NCBI RefSeq assembly: GCF_001187435.1
Contig: NZ_LFXA01000012.1
Location: 1-64,000, forward strand
From: Streptomyces caatingaensis
Lineage (GTDB): Bacteria; Actinomycetota; Actinomycetes; Streptomycetales; Streptomycetaceae
DNA length: 64,000 nt
Reading direction: 5' to 3'
Shown here: positions 17,350-25,209 of the stretch, piece by piece
How the letters are laid out: each line of letters begins with the position of its first letter
Position numbering within the stretch: position 1 is the first letter of the stretch
Notes under the pieces: generated by a model
Told to the model about the DNA's origin: nothing
Database searches by the model: none
Seen by the model: only the letters and a program-made list of their open reading frames with translations
Position numbers and translations under genes: made by a program

Positions 17350-18168
17350 TATGTGCGCCTCTGCATGCCGACCCGGCCGTGATCACCGGCTACAAGGCCG
17401 CCCGCAACCGACCCCTGGCAGTCGGCCGCCCGGCGGTGGGCCGGGCGGCCGACTGAGTGATCGTGTTGCTGGAGCGTCGTGAAGCGCGGGCCCGGGAGGA
17501 GCTGAATGCCTGGCAGAAGCTGCTGCGCGAGGCCCAGGAACAGGTGACTGCTCACCAGGAACGGTTGGAGAGCGGGCGGATCGGCCGGGAGGAGGTCCTG
17601 CGGAGGAGGCCGAGGCCGCCATGGCGCAACCCTCGGCTTTCCCGCCGCCCGCGACTCGTGCGCTCACGATGGTGGCTGTACCGGAAGTGCCGCAGCCGCC
17701 GGTGGCGGGGGCGTCTATCGAGGCGGGCATCCTGGCCTGTGCCCTCGTGGCCACCGGCGGCGCCGGGCAGGGCGGGTGCCTGCGCGCTCCGGACATCCGG
17801 CTGCCGGCCGACTTGCTCACCCAGGCCGGCATCCCGGTCACCACCGCTTCCCGACGCGCTCACCGTGCACCCAGCCGGTCAGCTGACCGACCACCCGGTG
17901 CGGGCGATCGCGTCCCTCGTGCCGAACGGCCTGGACGCCGACTTCGAACCCGAGCTGATGGCCCTCGCGTTGGGCCTGCCGGGCACCCACTTGTTCGGCG
18001 ACTCGATCAACCCGGCCGCCACGGCAACCTGCTGCCGCAGATGGCCCGGCTCGGGGCTCGGATCGTCGAGCACTTACCGCCAATGCCACCTGAGCGGTCC
18101 CCAACGGCTCACCGGCGCGACGGTGGAGGCCACCGACATCCGCACCGGCTCCGTTGATCCACCGGGCG
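17350..18168 (+). pseudogene. chain of gene fragments, unknown
   Basis: The fragment HADPAVITGYKAARNRPLAV ends at TGA 17454-17456 and is followed at once by GTG 17457, which opens VIVLLERREARAREELNAWQ, KLLREAQEQVTAHQERLESG, RIGREEVLR. That coiled-coil protein shifts frame near 17600 and continues as EEAEAAMAQPSAFPPPATRA then EVPQPPVAGASIEAG. Further downstream are SLVPNGLDADFEPELMALAL and, one frame over, HGNLLPQMARLGARIVEHLP. The pattern is that of two or three neighbouring genes decayed by frameshifts. I do not recognise any of them; short coupled genes with such coiled coils are common in actinomycete integrative elements. Confidence 0.35.
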
Positions 18169-19050
18169 TCATGACGTGGGCTGTTGGGGGGCGAGGAGCG
18201 CCGGTGCGAGTTCACGCCAGCCGCTGCGGGCGAACGTACGGCGCGAGCCGGCGGCGACCTGCACGGCGATGTGGTCGGCGCCGGCCTTGCGCCGCTCGTC
18301 CAGCCCGGCGGCTACGTCCTCCGGACCGCCCCAGAGGAAGAGGGCGTCGATGAGGCGGTCGCTGCCTCCGTCCGCCAGGTCGTCCTCGGTGAAGCCCGAA
18401 CGCAGCCAGGCGGAGCGGTAGTTGGCCATGGGAAGGTACGGAGCGAGTACGGCGCGCGCCGCGGCGCGGGCCGGGCCGGGGTCGGTGTGCAGGATGACGG
18501 CTTGCGCCAGGGCGAGTAACGGCCCTCGCCCCAGGAGTTCCCTGGTCCTGACGACGTGGTCGACGGCGACCAGGTACGGGTGGACCCCAAGGCTTTTGCG
18601 GGCCGCCAGCCGGGTCATCCGGGGTCCGTGCGCTCCGACCAGCCGTGCGGAGGCCGGAATCGCGGCGGCCGGCGAGTCCAGAGCGTCGAGGTAGCTGTCC
18701 ATCGCGGTGTAGGGGCGCCGGTAGGTGCCGACCAGTTCACCGTGGCTGACGCCGATGCCGACCGCCAGCCGCTGCCGTTGGTCCACCGGCAACGCGCGGT
18801 AGGCGCCGGCCAGTCGGCCCGCGGGCTGGCCCCAGATGGAGACGACGCCGGTGGCCACGGTGACCCGACGCGTCGCCTCCAGCACGTGAGCCGCTCTGCG
18901 CAGGTCGCCCCGCGGATTGCCGCCGGGATCACCGCCGAGCCACAGTGTTCCGTACCCGAGTTCCTCGGCTTCCGCGGCGGCGTCCGCGGCCTCACCGGGG
19001 TCGCCGTGGGTGAAGGCCAGGCTCCAGATCCCGAACGTCCCCAGCTCCAT
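18169..19050 (-). CDS. LLM-class F420-dependent oxidoreductase
   Basis: 293 residues from the ATG complementary to 19048-19050, with GGGAGGGG upstream on this strand; the frame is open further up but that part is not protein-like. It begins MELGTFGIWSLAF and continues with EAEELGYGTLWLGGDPGGNP, VTVATGVVSIWG, LAVGIGVSHGELVG, SARLVGAHGPRMTRLAARKS and GGPEDVAAGLDERRKAGADH. This is the TIM-barrel luciferase-like fold. The group with the GELGxFGIW-type opening uses reduced coenzyme F420 as hydride donor. Substrate unknown. Neighbours on both sides are remnants or unrelated, so context gives no clue. Confidence 0.85.
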   Translation of the reverse strand: MELGTFGIWSLAFTHGDPGEAADAAAEAEELGYGTLWLGGDPGGNPRGDLRRAAHVLEATRRVTVATGVVSIWGQPAGRLAGAYRALPVDQRQRLAVGIGVSHGELVGTYRRPYTAMDSYLDALDSPAAAIPASARLVGAHGPRMTRLAARKSLGVHPYLVAVDHVVRTRELLGRGPLLALAQAVILHTDPGPARAAARAVLAPYLPMANYRSAWLRSGFTEDDLADGGSDRLIDALFLWGGPEDVAAGLDERRKAGADHIAVQVAAGSRRTFARSGWRELAPALLAPQQPTS

Positions 19051-19249
19051 GGGGCCCCTCCCTCGCTCCGATGCGGTCCTTCGTATCCGATCGGACTGCA
19101 CCACCGCCAGAGCACCCGGCGACGGGCGGAAGCCCGGACGCCTTCCGGCGGACATCCTGTTAGCCCGGCGTAGTCAGCCGACGATGCGCCCACATAGCCG
19201 ACTGGCGTCTGCTACCGGGCAGTTCACGCGGCCACGTCCGTGGCCGCCG

Positions 19250-19287
19250 CACAACGTGACCGACGATCGGCGAACTCCCGTGAAACC
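19250..19287 (+). repeat. diverged direct repeat, copy 2
   Basis: Same orientation as the copy at 13823-13860, with 32 of 38 identical bases and an exact GACGATCGGC core. It lies about 200 bases upstream of the LLM oxidoreductase start. Confidence 0.5.
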
Positions 19288-19484
19288 GCAAGGATTCACC
19301 GCTCCTCGGCCCCTTCCCGCCGGACGAGTACTTCAGGGCTGGGACGACGCGTGACGACGCTCGCCAGCCCCTGCGGCGTCGAGGTGGATGTCCGCAGGGA
19401 CTACAACACCGTTCACACGCTCCTGGATTGGACGGACGAGCCCGACCGGCCTTCGGCGGGGCTGCGTTGGGCGGGATGTGGCCG

Positions 19485-19528
19485 CGTCCGCGGGCTGCCG
19501 ACGGCCGGCCGTCGGCAGCCCGCGGACG
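19485..19528. repeat. perfect 44-bp palindrome without loop
   Basis: The left arm 19485-19506 (CGTCCGCGGGCTGCCGACGG then CC) is exactly complementary to the right arm 19507-19528, centred between 19506 and 19507 with no spacer. It sits about 105 bases beyond the stop of the minus-strand NmrA-like gene, so it could act as its terminator. An uninterrupted dyad of this size is unusual for one; cruciform or folded-back DNA are alternatives. Confidence 0.75.
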
Positions 19529-19634
19529 ATTCTTCACCGGATGCGTTGCGTGGGTGCGCAGGCCGCCACCTGCGCCGAACGCCCTCGGCGTCGAGGACGA
19601 ACGGGACACCCGTACCGGCCCCGCCCGCGCCGGT

Positions 19635-20537
19635 TCAGACCGCGACCGTCCCCGCCGCGTCCCTCACCCCCCGCGCGGGATCTTCCGCAAGGTCGGACGC
19701 GTGGTCCGCGGCCCACCGGGCCAGGGTGCGGCCCGGCCTGCCGAGGACCCGCTGGACGTCGGGCCGGACCTCGGGGGGCTCCTCCGCGTACTCGGCCTGG
19801 TAGCCCAGCAGGTATTCGGCGATGTCCCAGGACATCCCGGCCGCGATGTACGCCGCGCGGGCGCGGCCGTACGTCACCTTCTCGAAGCGCAGCGGCCGGC
19901 CCAGACCCCGGGCGATCGCCGCGGCCTGTTCCCTCTGGGTGAGCCGTTCAGGGCCGCTCAGTGAGTAGGCGTGTCCGGCGTGGCCGTCCGAGAGGAGGGC
20001 GGCGGCGGCCACTTCGGCGATGTCGGCCTCGTGGACGGGGACGCCGAGCGCGTCGGGGAAGGCGCTGCGCACCGTGTTCTCGGCGCGGATCGAGGGGCCC
20101 CACATGTCCAGCTTGTTGCCGGCGAACTCGCCCGGCCGGATGTGGGTCCACGCCAGGCCGGATGCCTCGATGACCTCCTCGACGTCGCGCAGCATCTCGT
20201 GACTGCCCGGCCGCCGTACGGTGACGGCGAGTCCGGACAGGTCGACGACGCGCCCGACGCCCGCGTCGGCGGCGAGTTCCATGAAGGTGCGGGCCTGCCG
20301 TACCGCATCGTCCGGGTCGAGTATCCCGGACATGTAGTAGACGGCGTGCGCCCCCTCAAGTGCCGCCGTGACGCCCGTGAGTCGGGTGAGGCTGCCCGTC
20401 ATCACCTCGACGGCGCCGGGCAGTCGGGCCGCTTGCGGATTCCTGGTCAGGGCCCGCACCCGTTGGCCGGCCGCGAGCAGCCGGTCGACCAGGACGCGGC
20501 CGACCGTTCCCGTCGCGCCCGTTACAAGAATGGTCAT
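19635..20537 (-). CDS. NmrA-like NAD(P)-binding oxidoreductase
   Basis: 300 residues from the ATG complementary to 20535-20537, with AAGGAGAA upstream on this strand. The N-terminal dinucleotide motif is MTILVTGATGTVGRVLVDRL, followed by RALTRNPQAARLPGAVEVMT, GSLTRLTGVTAALEGAHAVY, RVVDLSGLAVTV, HIRPGEFAGNKLDMW and VHEADIAEVAAAALLSDGHA. This is the atypical short-chain dehydrogenase group (NmrA / NAD(P)H azoreductase-like) without the usual Tyr-x-x-x-Lys. Such proteins either sense the NADP(H) state or reduce quinones and similar compounds; the sequence does not decide. It stands alone between a palindrome and an IS remnant. Confidence 0.85.
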   Translation of the reverse strand: MTILVTGATGTVGRVLVDRLLAAGQRVRALTRNPQAARLPGAVEVMTGSLTRLTGVTAALEGAHAVYYMSGILDPDDAVRQARTFMELAADAGVGRVVDLSGLAVTVRRPGSHEMLRDVEEVIEASGLAWTHIRPGEFAGNKLDMWGPSIRAENTVRSAFPDALGVPVHEADIAEVAAAALLSDGHAGHAYSLSGPERLTQREQAAAIARGLGRPLRFEKVTYGRARAAYIAAGMSWDIAEYLLGYQAEYAEEPPEVRPDVQRVLGRPGRTLARWAADHASDLAEDPARGVRDAAGTVAV

Positions 20538-20622
20538 GGGTTCTCCTTCTTGGCCGGTGCCGAACTCGTCGGTGGGCGGCCGACGATAAGCCCACCCGGC
20601 TCCCGCCCGCATATGAGCCCAC

Positions 20623-21043
20623 GTCTCGTTTGGCGGGTCGTTGGGCGGAGCGGCGGAGCCCGTGGCGGGGTGCGTACGATCACGCGCATGGAGGCACTCG
20701 CTCAGCGCCTGGTCCCGGACGAGATGTGGGAGGCGGTTCGCCCGCTGCTGCCGGACGTGCCGCCGCGGCCGCAGGGCGGCGGGAGGGCCGCGGCGGACGC
20801 GCGCAGGGTCATGGTGGCGGTCGTCTACGTGGTCACCAGCGGGTGTGCGTGGCAGCACCTGCCCTCCTCGTTCGGGGTGAGCGTGCCGACGGCCCACCGC
20901 TGGTTCACCCGGTGGAGCGGCGCGGACCTGTGGCGGAGGCTGAGCGAGACGACATCCGGCATCCCGGCGCTCGCCGCCTGGACCAAGGTGATCCACGAGT
21001 GCGCGGCCCGCCGCGTCCACCCCTGAAAATCACCAAACGAGAC
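20623..21043. mobile_element. IS5-type element, internally deleted, about 421 bp
   Basis: GTCTCGTTTGG at 20623-20633 is the exact reverse complement of CCAAACGAGAC at 21033-21043. Between them lies only the N-terminal part of an IS5-type transposase. Both ends are thus intact while the catalytic half is gone, as in MITE-like deletion derivatives that can still be moved in trans. I see no clear target duplication outside the ends. Confidence 0.7.
20688..21026 (+). pseudogene. truncated IS5-family transposase
   Basis: 112 residues from ATG 20688. They match the DUF4096-like N-terminal domain of IS5-family transposases: AQRLVPDEMWEAVRPLLPDV, ADARRVMVAVVYVVTSGCAW, QHLPSSFGVSVPTAHRWFTR. The helix-turn-helix part is complete, but the frame stops just before the right end of the element, and no DDE domain follows. 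A full-length protein would have about 150 or more further residues. It might still bind the element ends. Confidence 0.7.
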
Positions 21044-21269
21044 ATGGCGCCGCTCCCGGCGAGGCGTCGCCCCGGGAACCGGTGCGCGAGACTGGAAGGG
21101 AGGAGACGACTGCCGTTCCGGCCCGCCGCCCGGGCCCGTGTCGTGGGCGCGTACGTCTCGGCGCGGCGCGGCGGCCGGGGGACGGTCGCGGAGACCGATG
21201 ACGTGACGGGCCCGGTGGGCGTGGGGGCCACGCCGGCCCGCCCGACGCGGACGAGGGAGGAACCGCACC

Positions 21270-21707
21270 ATGGCAGGAGCACTGTCGCCACGGCATCGTT
21301 CGCTCTTCCCCGATCTGAGGGAGTGGCTGGAGGGAGGCGTCCCCGGGTTCCCCGCCGTCTGGGCGGCGGCCGCGGGTGCGCACCCGATCCCCATCGAGAT
21401 CTCCGAGGAGGGCGGGCAGTACGTGCTGAGGGCGGAGATGCCGGGGCTGGACCCGGAGAAGGACATCGAGATCTCCGCCGAGGGCGAGACCCTCACCGTC
21501 AAGGCCGAGCACACCGAATGCCGGGAGGACAAGCGGCACTCGGAGTTCCGCTACGGCTCGTTCGAGCGGTCCGTACGGCTGCCGGCGCCGATACCCGAGG
21601 AGGGTGTCACGGCCGACTACCGGGACGGCATCCTCACGGTGCGGGTGCCGCAGCCGGAGAAGAAGGAATCCGGCCCGCGCACCATCGCGGTGCGGCGGAC
21701 GGGGTGA
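21270..21707 (+). CDS. small heat-shock protein (Hsp20 family)
   Basis: 145 residues from ATG 21270 after GAGGAA. An N-terminal arm (RHRSLFPDLREWLEGG) precedes an alpha-crystallin domain at about residues 40-135: IPIEISEEGGQYVLRAEMPG, DIEISAEGETLTVKAEHTEC, SFERSVRLPAPIPEEGVTAD, YRDGILTVRVP. Such proteins bind unfolding proteins in the cytoplasm without ATP. The long GC-rich stretch upstream shows no clear HspR or RheA-type dyad to me. It converges on the decarboxylase gene at 21888, with a stem-loop between them. Confidence 0.9.
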   Translation: MAGALSPRHRSLFPDLREWLEGGVPGFPAVWAAAAGAHPIPIEISEEGGQYVLRAEMPGLDPEKDIEISAEGETLTVKAEHTECREDKRHSEFRYGSFERSVRLPAPIPEEGVTADYRDGILTVRVPQPEKKESGPRTIAVRRTG

Positions 21708-21745
21708 GGTGCCGCCGGGGCTGATGTGCGGGGACGGGCCTGGGG

Positions 21746-21776
21746 CCCGGCCCGGTGGCCGCCCCGCCGGGCCGGG
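21746..21776. terminator. stem-loop between convergent hsp20 and decarboxylase genes
   Basis: CCCGGCCCGG at 21746-21755 pairs with CCGGGCCGGG at 21767-21776 around an 11-base loop. It lies 39 bases after the hsp20 stop and before the convergent gene ending at 21888, so it probably ends transcription from at least one side. No T-run follows, as is usual in this GC range. Confidence 0.45.
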
Positions 21777-21887
21777 AGGGCCCGAGGGCCCGGAGCCGTC
21801 CTCGGGCCGCTGGCCTCACCACGATCGCGACGGCCCGCCAGCGGTCCGTGCCCGGTCGCGCGCTGCACCCGCCCCTCCCCCGCCGCA

Positions 21888-23762
21888 TCACCCGCCGGAC
21901 GACGCGTCCTCCTCCGCCCGCCCCGCCGCCACGACCGCGCCCAGCAGGGCGTCCACCTCGGCCGGGGTGGTGTGCGGGTTGAGCAGGGTGAGCTTGAGCC
22001 GTACGCGGCCGGGACCGTCCCCGGGCAGCTCCGTGCGGCCGACCACGGCGCGGCCCTCCGCCAGCAGGCGCCGCCGCAGCGCCGCGTTGATCCGGTCGGT
22101 CTCCTCGGGGCCGGCGCCGGCCGGGCGGTAGCGGAAGACCATGGTGGTGAGCACGGGGGCGGTGTGCGGTTCGAGCTGTGGATGGTCCCCGGCGGTGGCG
22201 TACGCGTGGCGGGCCAGGTCGTGGCAGGCGTCGACGAGGCGGCCCAGGCCGGGTCTGCCGAGCGCCCGCAGGGTCGCCAGGATCTTGAAGGCGTCGGGGC
22301 GGCGGGTGGTGCGCAAGGACAGGCCGAGCAGGCTGGGGTAGCCCGCCTCCTCGTCGTCGGCGGGGTTGAGGTAGACGGCCCGCCGGGCGAGTGGCGCGTA
22401 GGTCTCGGCCCGGCGGACGAGGAAGACGCCGGCGGGGGCCGGCTGCCAGCCGAGCTTGTGCCAGTCCAGGGAGACGGAGTCGGCCCGTTCGAGGCCGTCG
22501 AGCAGGGGTGCCAGGCGGTCCGAGAGCAGGGCACCGCCGCCATAGGCGGCGTCCACGTGCAGCCACGCGCCGTACTCGGCGGCGAGGCCGGCGATGCGCG
22601 GCAGCGGGTCGATGCCGCCGGTGTCGGTCGTGCCCGCCGTCGCGACGATCGCGACGGGCGTGCCGCCCTCGGCGACCGTCTGCTTGAGCCGCCGCTCCAG
22701 CGCCTCGGCGTCCATCCGCAGGTCGTCGTCCACGGGGACGGAGGTCACCGCCCTCTCGCCGAGGCCGAGCACGGCGGCGGCGCGCTGTACGGAGAAGTGC
22801 GCGGCGGACGACGCGAACAGACGGGGCGTCAGTTCGGCCGGCACTCCGTCGAGTTCGACCGCTCTTCCGCTCTCACGTCTTCCGCTCTCACGGCCGAGGA
22901 TCTGGTCGCGGGCGAGCATCAGCCCCATGAGGTTGGACTCGGTCCCCCCGGAGGTGATCACCCCGGCCGCCCGGGCGGGGTCGTAGCCGACGAGCGCGGC
23001 CAGCTCCCGGACGAGGGCGGTCTCCAGCTCGGTGGCGGCGGGTGCCTGGTCCCAGGAGTCCTGGGAGGGGTTGAGGGCGCTGACCGCCAGGTCGGCGGCG
23101 ACGGCCACGGCGAGCGGCGGGCAGTGCAGGTGGGCGGCGCAGGCCGGGTCGGCGGGGTCGGCGCTGCCCTCGGCGAGCAGGGCGGTGAGGCGCCCGAGCA
23201 CGCCTGTTCCGGCGGCCGGTCCTGTGTCCGTCCTGGCGGCCGAACCTGCGTACGAGCCTGCGCCCGTCCCGACGTCCGGCCCAGCATCCGATCCTGCGTA
23301 CCAGCCTGCGCCCGTCCCGACGTCCGATCCTGCATCCGGCCCCGCGTCGGGATGCGCTCCGGGCTGCGCGCCCGCCGTGAGGGCGTCGGCCACCAGCGCG
23401 GCCACCCTGCCCGGCCCGCCGGCCGGCAGTGGGCCGCCGCGCCGCGCCGCGCCCTCGGCGAGGCCGTCGAGGACGGCGTCGAGCAGCGGGCGCAGGGCGT
23501 CCGGCCCGCCGGCGCCGCCGGAGAGGGCCGGTGTCGCGGCGGCCGGGTGTGCGGCGGGGGCCGGCGTTCCCGGGGCGGGGTCGTCGGCGGCCGGTGCCGC
23601 GGCGCCGGAACCGGCGAGGGCCGGCACCCCGGCGCCCGAACCACCGGCCCAGCCGGCGCCCGAACCGGTACCGGAACCGCCGGCCGAACCGATACCCGAC
23701 CCGGCAGCCGGCACCGAAGCCCCAGGGCCGGCGGCTATGCCGCCCCGGTCGTGCGCGGTCAC
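21888..23762 (-). CDS. PLP-dependent group II decarboxylase (2,4-diaminobutyrate decarboxylase type)
   Basis: 624 residues from the GTG complementary to 23760-23762, which overlaps the stop of the aminotransferase gene as GTGA. The catalytic part starts near residue 190: SALNPSQDSWDQAPAATELE, VITSGGTESNLMGLMLARDQ, VATAGTTDTGGIDPL, HVDAAYGGGALL, and the PLP lysine in SVSLDWHKLGWQP. This is the family of RhbB/Ddc, which decarboxylates L-2,4-diaminobutyrate to 1,3-diaminopropane; amino acids such as lysine or tyrosine are alternative substrates in relatives. The Dat-type neighbour favours diaminobutyrate. The first 190 residues hold an unusually long Gly/Ala/Pro/Ser/Asp-rich insertion, partly encoded by a 48-bp tandem repeat. 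Confidence 0.85.
   Translation of the reverse strand: MTAHDRGGIAAGPGASVPAAGSGIGSAGGSGTGSGAGWAGGSGAGVPALAGSGAAAPAADDPAPGTPAPAAHPAAATPALSGGAGGPDALRPLLDAVLDGLAEGAARRGGPLPAGGPGRVAALVADALTAGAQPGAHPDAGPDAGSDVGTGAGWYAGSDAGPDVGTGAGSYAGSAARTDTGPAAGTGVLGRLTALLAEGSADPADPACAAHLHCPPLAVAVAADLAVSALNPSQDSWDQAPAATELETALVRELAALVGYDPARAAGVITSGGTESNLMGLMLARDQILGRESGRRESGRAVELDGVPAELTPRLFASSAAHFSVQRAAAVLGLGERAVTSVPVDDDLRMDAEALERRLKQTVAEGGTPVAIVATAGTTDTGGIDPLPRIAGLAAEYGAWLHVDAAYGGGALLSDRLAPLLDGLERADSVSLDWHKLGWQPAPAGVFLVRRAETYAPLARRAVYLNPADDEEAGYPSLLGLSLRTTRRPDAFKILATLRALGRPGLGRLVDACHDLARHAYATAGDHPQLEPHTAPVLTTMVFRYRPAGAGPEETDRINAALRRRLLAEGRAVVGRTELPGDGPGRVRLKLTLLNPHTTPAEVDALLGAVVAAGRAEEDASSGG
23245..23340. repeat. 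48-bp tandem repeat inside the decarboxylase gene
   Basis: Two adjacent 48-base units, 23245-23292 and 23293-23340, both begin CCTGCGTAC and share GCCTGCGCCCGTCCCGACGT. The unit is 16 codons long, so copy-number change would keep the frame. It encodes the Asp/Gly/Ala-rich segment near residues 140-173 of the decarboxylase. Confidence 0.75.
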
Positions 23763-25135
23763 GGGCGGCCGCCCTCGGGCGTCGCCGCGGCGGCCTCCGC
23801 GATCGCGTCCGTGACGCGGTCGAGGACGGTCTCGGCCTGCTCGTCGGTGATGGTCAGCGGAGGCAGCAGGCGGAGCACCGCGTCGTGGCGGCCGCCGAGT
23901 TCGACGATGAGGCCGCGGGCGAGGCAGCCCTCGCGGACGCGGGCGGCGAGGGCGGGGTCGGCGGGGTGGGCGCCGCCGGCGTCGGGGGCGGCGGCGGGGT
24001 CGACGAGTTCGACGCCGATCATCAGGCCCCGGCCGCGGACGTCGCCGATGACCGGCAGCGCGCCGCGCAGGGCATCGAGCCGGGCGGTCATCCGGGCGCC
24101 GACGAGTGCGGCGCGCGCGGCCAGTCCGGCGTCCGCGACGTGCCGCAGGGTCGCCGCGCCGGCGGCCATGGCGAGGGTGTTGCCCCGGAAGGTGCCGGTG
24201 TGCGCGCCGGGCCGCCAGCCGTCGTAGTCCTCGTGGTAGAGGACGACGGCCAGGGGCAGGCTGCCGCCGATCGCCTTGGAGGCGACGATGACGTCGGGGA
24301 CGATGCCGCTGTGCTCGACGGCCCACATCGTGCCGGTGCGTCCGGCGCCGGTCTGGACCTCGTCGACGATGAGGGGGATGCCGCGTTCGGCGGTGATGCG
24401 CCGCATGGCGCGCAGCCAGGCGTCCGGGGCGGGGATGACGCCGCCCTCGCCCTGGACGGCTTCGAGGATCATGGCGGCGGGGGGCAGGACGCCGCCGGAG
24501 GGGTCGTCGAGCAGCCGCTCGACGTAGGCGGCGGAGAGTTCGGCCCCGCGGTCGCCGCCGACGCCGAAGGGGCAGCGGTAGGCGTACGGGTAGGGCAGGC
24601 GGGTCACCTCGCCGGCGCTGGGGAGCGGCTGCTTGACGGCGACGCTGCCGGTCGCGGCGAGGGCTCCGGCGGTCATGCCGTGGTAGGCGCCGGTGAAGGC
24701 GAGCACCCCGCGCCGGCCGGTGGCGGTCTGGGTGAGCTTGAGGGCGGCCTCGACGGCGTCCGTGCCGGCGGGCCCGCAGAAGTGCACCTTGGCGTGGTCG
24801 GCGAAGGCCGGCGGGAGGCTCGCGAAGAGGGCGTCGGTGAAGTCGTCCTTCTCCCGCGTGGCGAGGTCGAGGACGTGGAGCGGGGCCCCGCTGTCGAGGG
24901 TGCGCCGGACGGCGTCGAGCACGACGGGGTGGTTGTGGCCGAGGGCGAGGGTTCCCGCGCCGGAGAGGCAGTCGAGGTAGCGGCGGCCGTCGGCGCCCTC
25001 CACGGTCATGCCGTCGGCGCGGACGGGCACGATCGGGAAGGAGCGGGCGTACGTCCGCGCGGCGGACTCTCGGGCGTTCTGGCGGTGCAGGACGGCGTCG
25101 CGGGTGTCGGGGGAGACGCCGGTGGCGAGGGTCAT
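23759..25135 (-). CDS. class III PLP aminotransferase (L-2,4-diaminobutyrate aminotransferase type)
   Basis: 458 residues from the ATG complementary to 25133-25135, with AGGAG upstream. Class III landmarks are present: RRYLDCLSGAGTLALGHNHP, VHFCGPAGTDAVEAALKLTQ, AFTGAYHGMTAGALAATG, IPLIVDEVQTGAGRTGTMWA, and the PLP lysine in VIVASKAIGGSLPLAVVLY. The FCGPAGTDAVEAALKL pattern is that of Dat/RhbA enzymes, which transfer an amino group from glutamate to aspartate semialdehyde to give L-2,4-diaminobutyrate. It overlaps the decarboxylase gene by GTGA, so the two are co-translated. Together they form the known Dat-Ddc route to 1,3-diaminopropane. Their position beside an N-hydroxylase suggests that diamine (or diaminobutyrate) is the next substrate. 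Confidence 0.88.
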   Translation of the reverse strand: MTLATGVSPDTRDAVLHRQNARESAARTYARSFPIVPVRADGMTVEGADGRRYLDCLSGAGTLALGHNHPVVLDAVRRTLDSGAPLHVLDLATREKDDFTDALFASLPPAFADHAKVHFCGPAGTDAVEAALKLTQTATGRRGVLAFTGAYHGMTAGALAATGSVAVKQPLPSAGEVTRLPYPYAYRCPFGVGGDRGAELSAAYVERLLDDPSGGVLPPAAMILEAVQGEGGVIPAPDAWLRAMRRITAERGIPLIVDEVQTGAGRTGTMWAVEHSGIVPDVIVASKAIGGSLPLAVVLYHEDYDGWRPGAHTGTFRGNTLAMAAGAATLRHVADAGLAARAALVGARMTARLDALRGALPVIGDVRGRGLMIGVELVDPAAAPDAGGAHPADPALAARVREGCLARGLIVELGGRHDAVLRLLPPLTITDEQAETVLDRVTDAIAEAAAATPEGGRP

Positions 25136-25209
25136 CGCGGTAACTCCTGGGAATCCGGGCAGGGGTGGGCGCCCGTGGTGCCGAGGGGAGGGGGAAGGGG
25201 CGAGGGGGT

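Larger units (their letters stand above)
19051..19634. other. long stretch without a gene; holds repeat copy 2 and a palindrome
   Basis: No convincing coding frame lies in these 584 bases. They contain the second copy of the diverged repeat (19250) and a perfect 44-bp palindrome (19485-19528). The left part should include the promoter of the LLM oxidoreductase. Confidence 0.45.

Noticed and set aside
23245..23340. Possible CRISPR array from the tandem units
   Set aside because: The units are adjacent without spacers, only two in number, and lie inside a coding frame.
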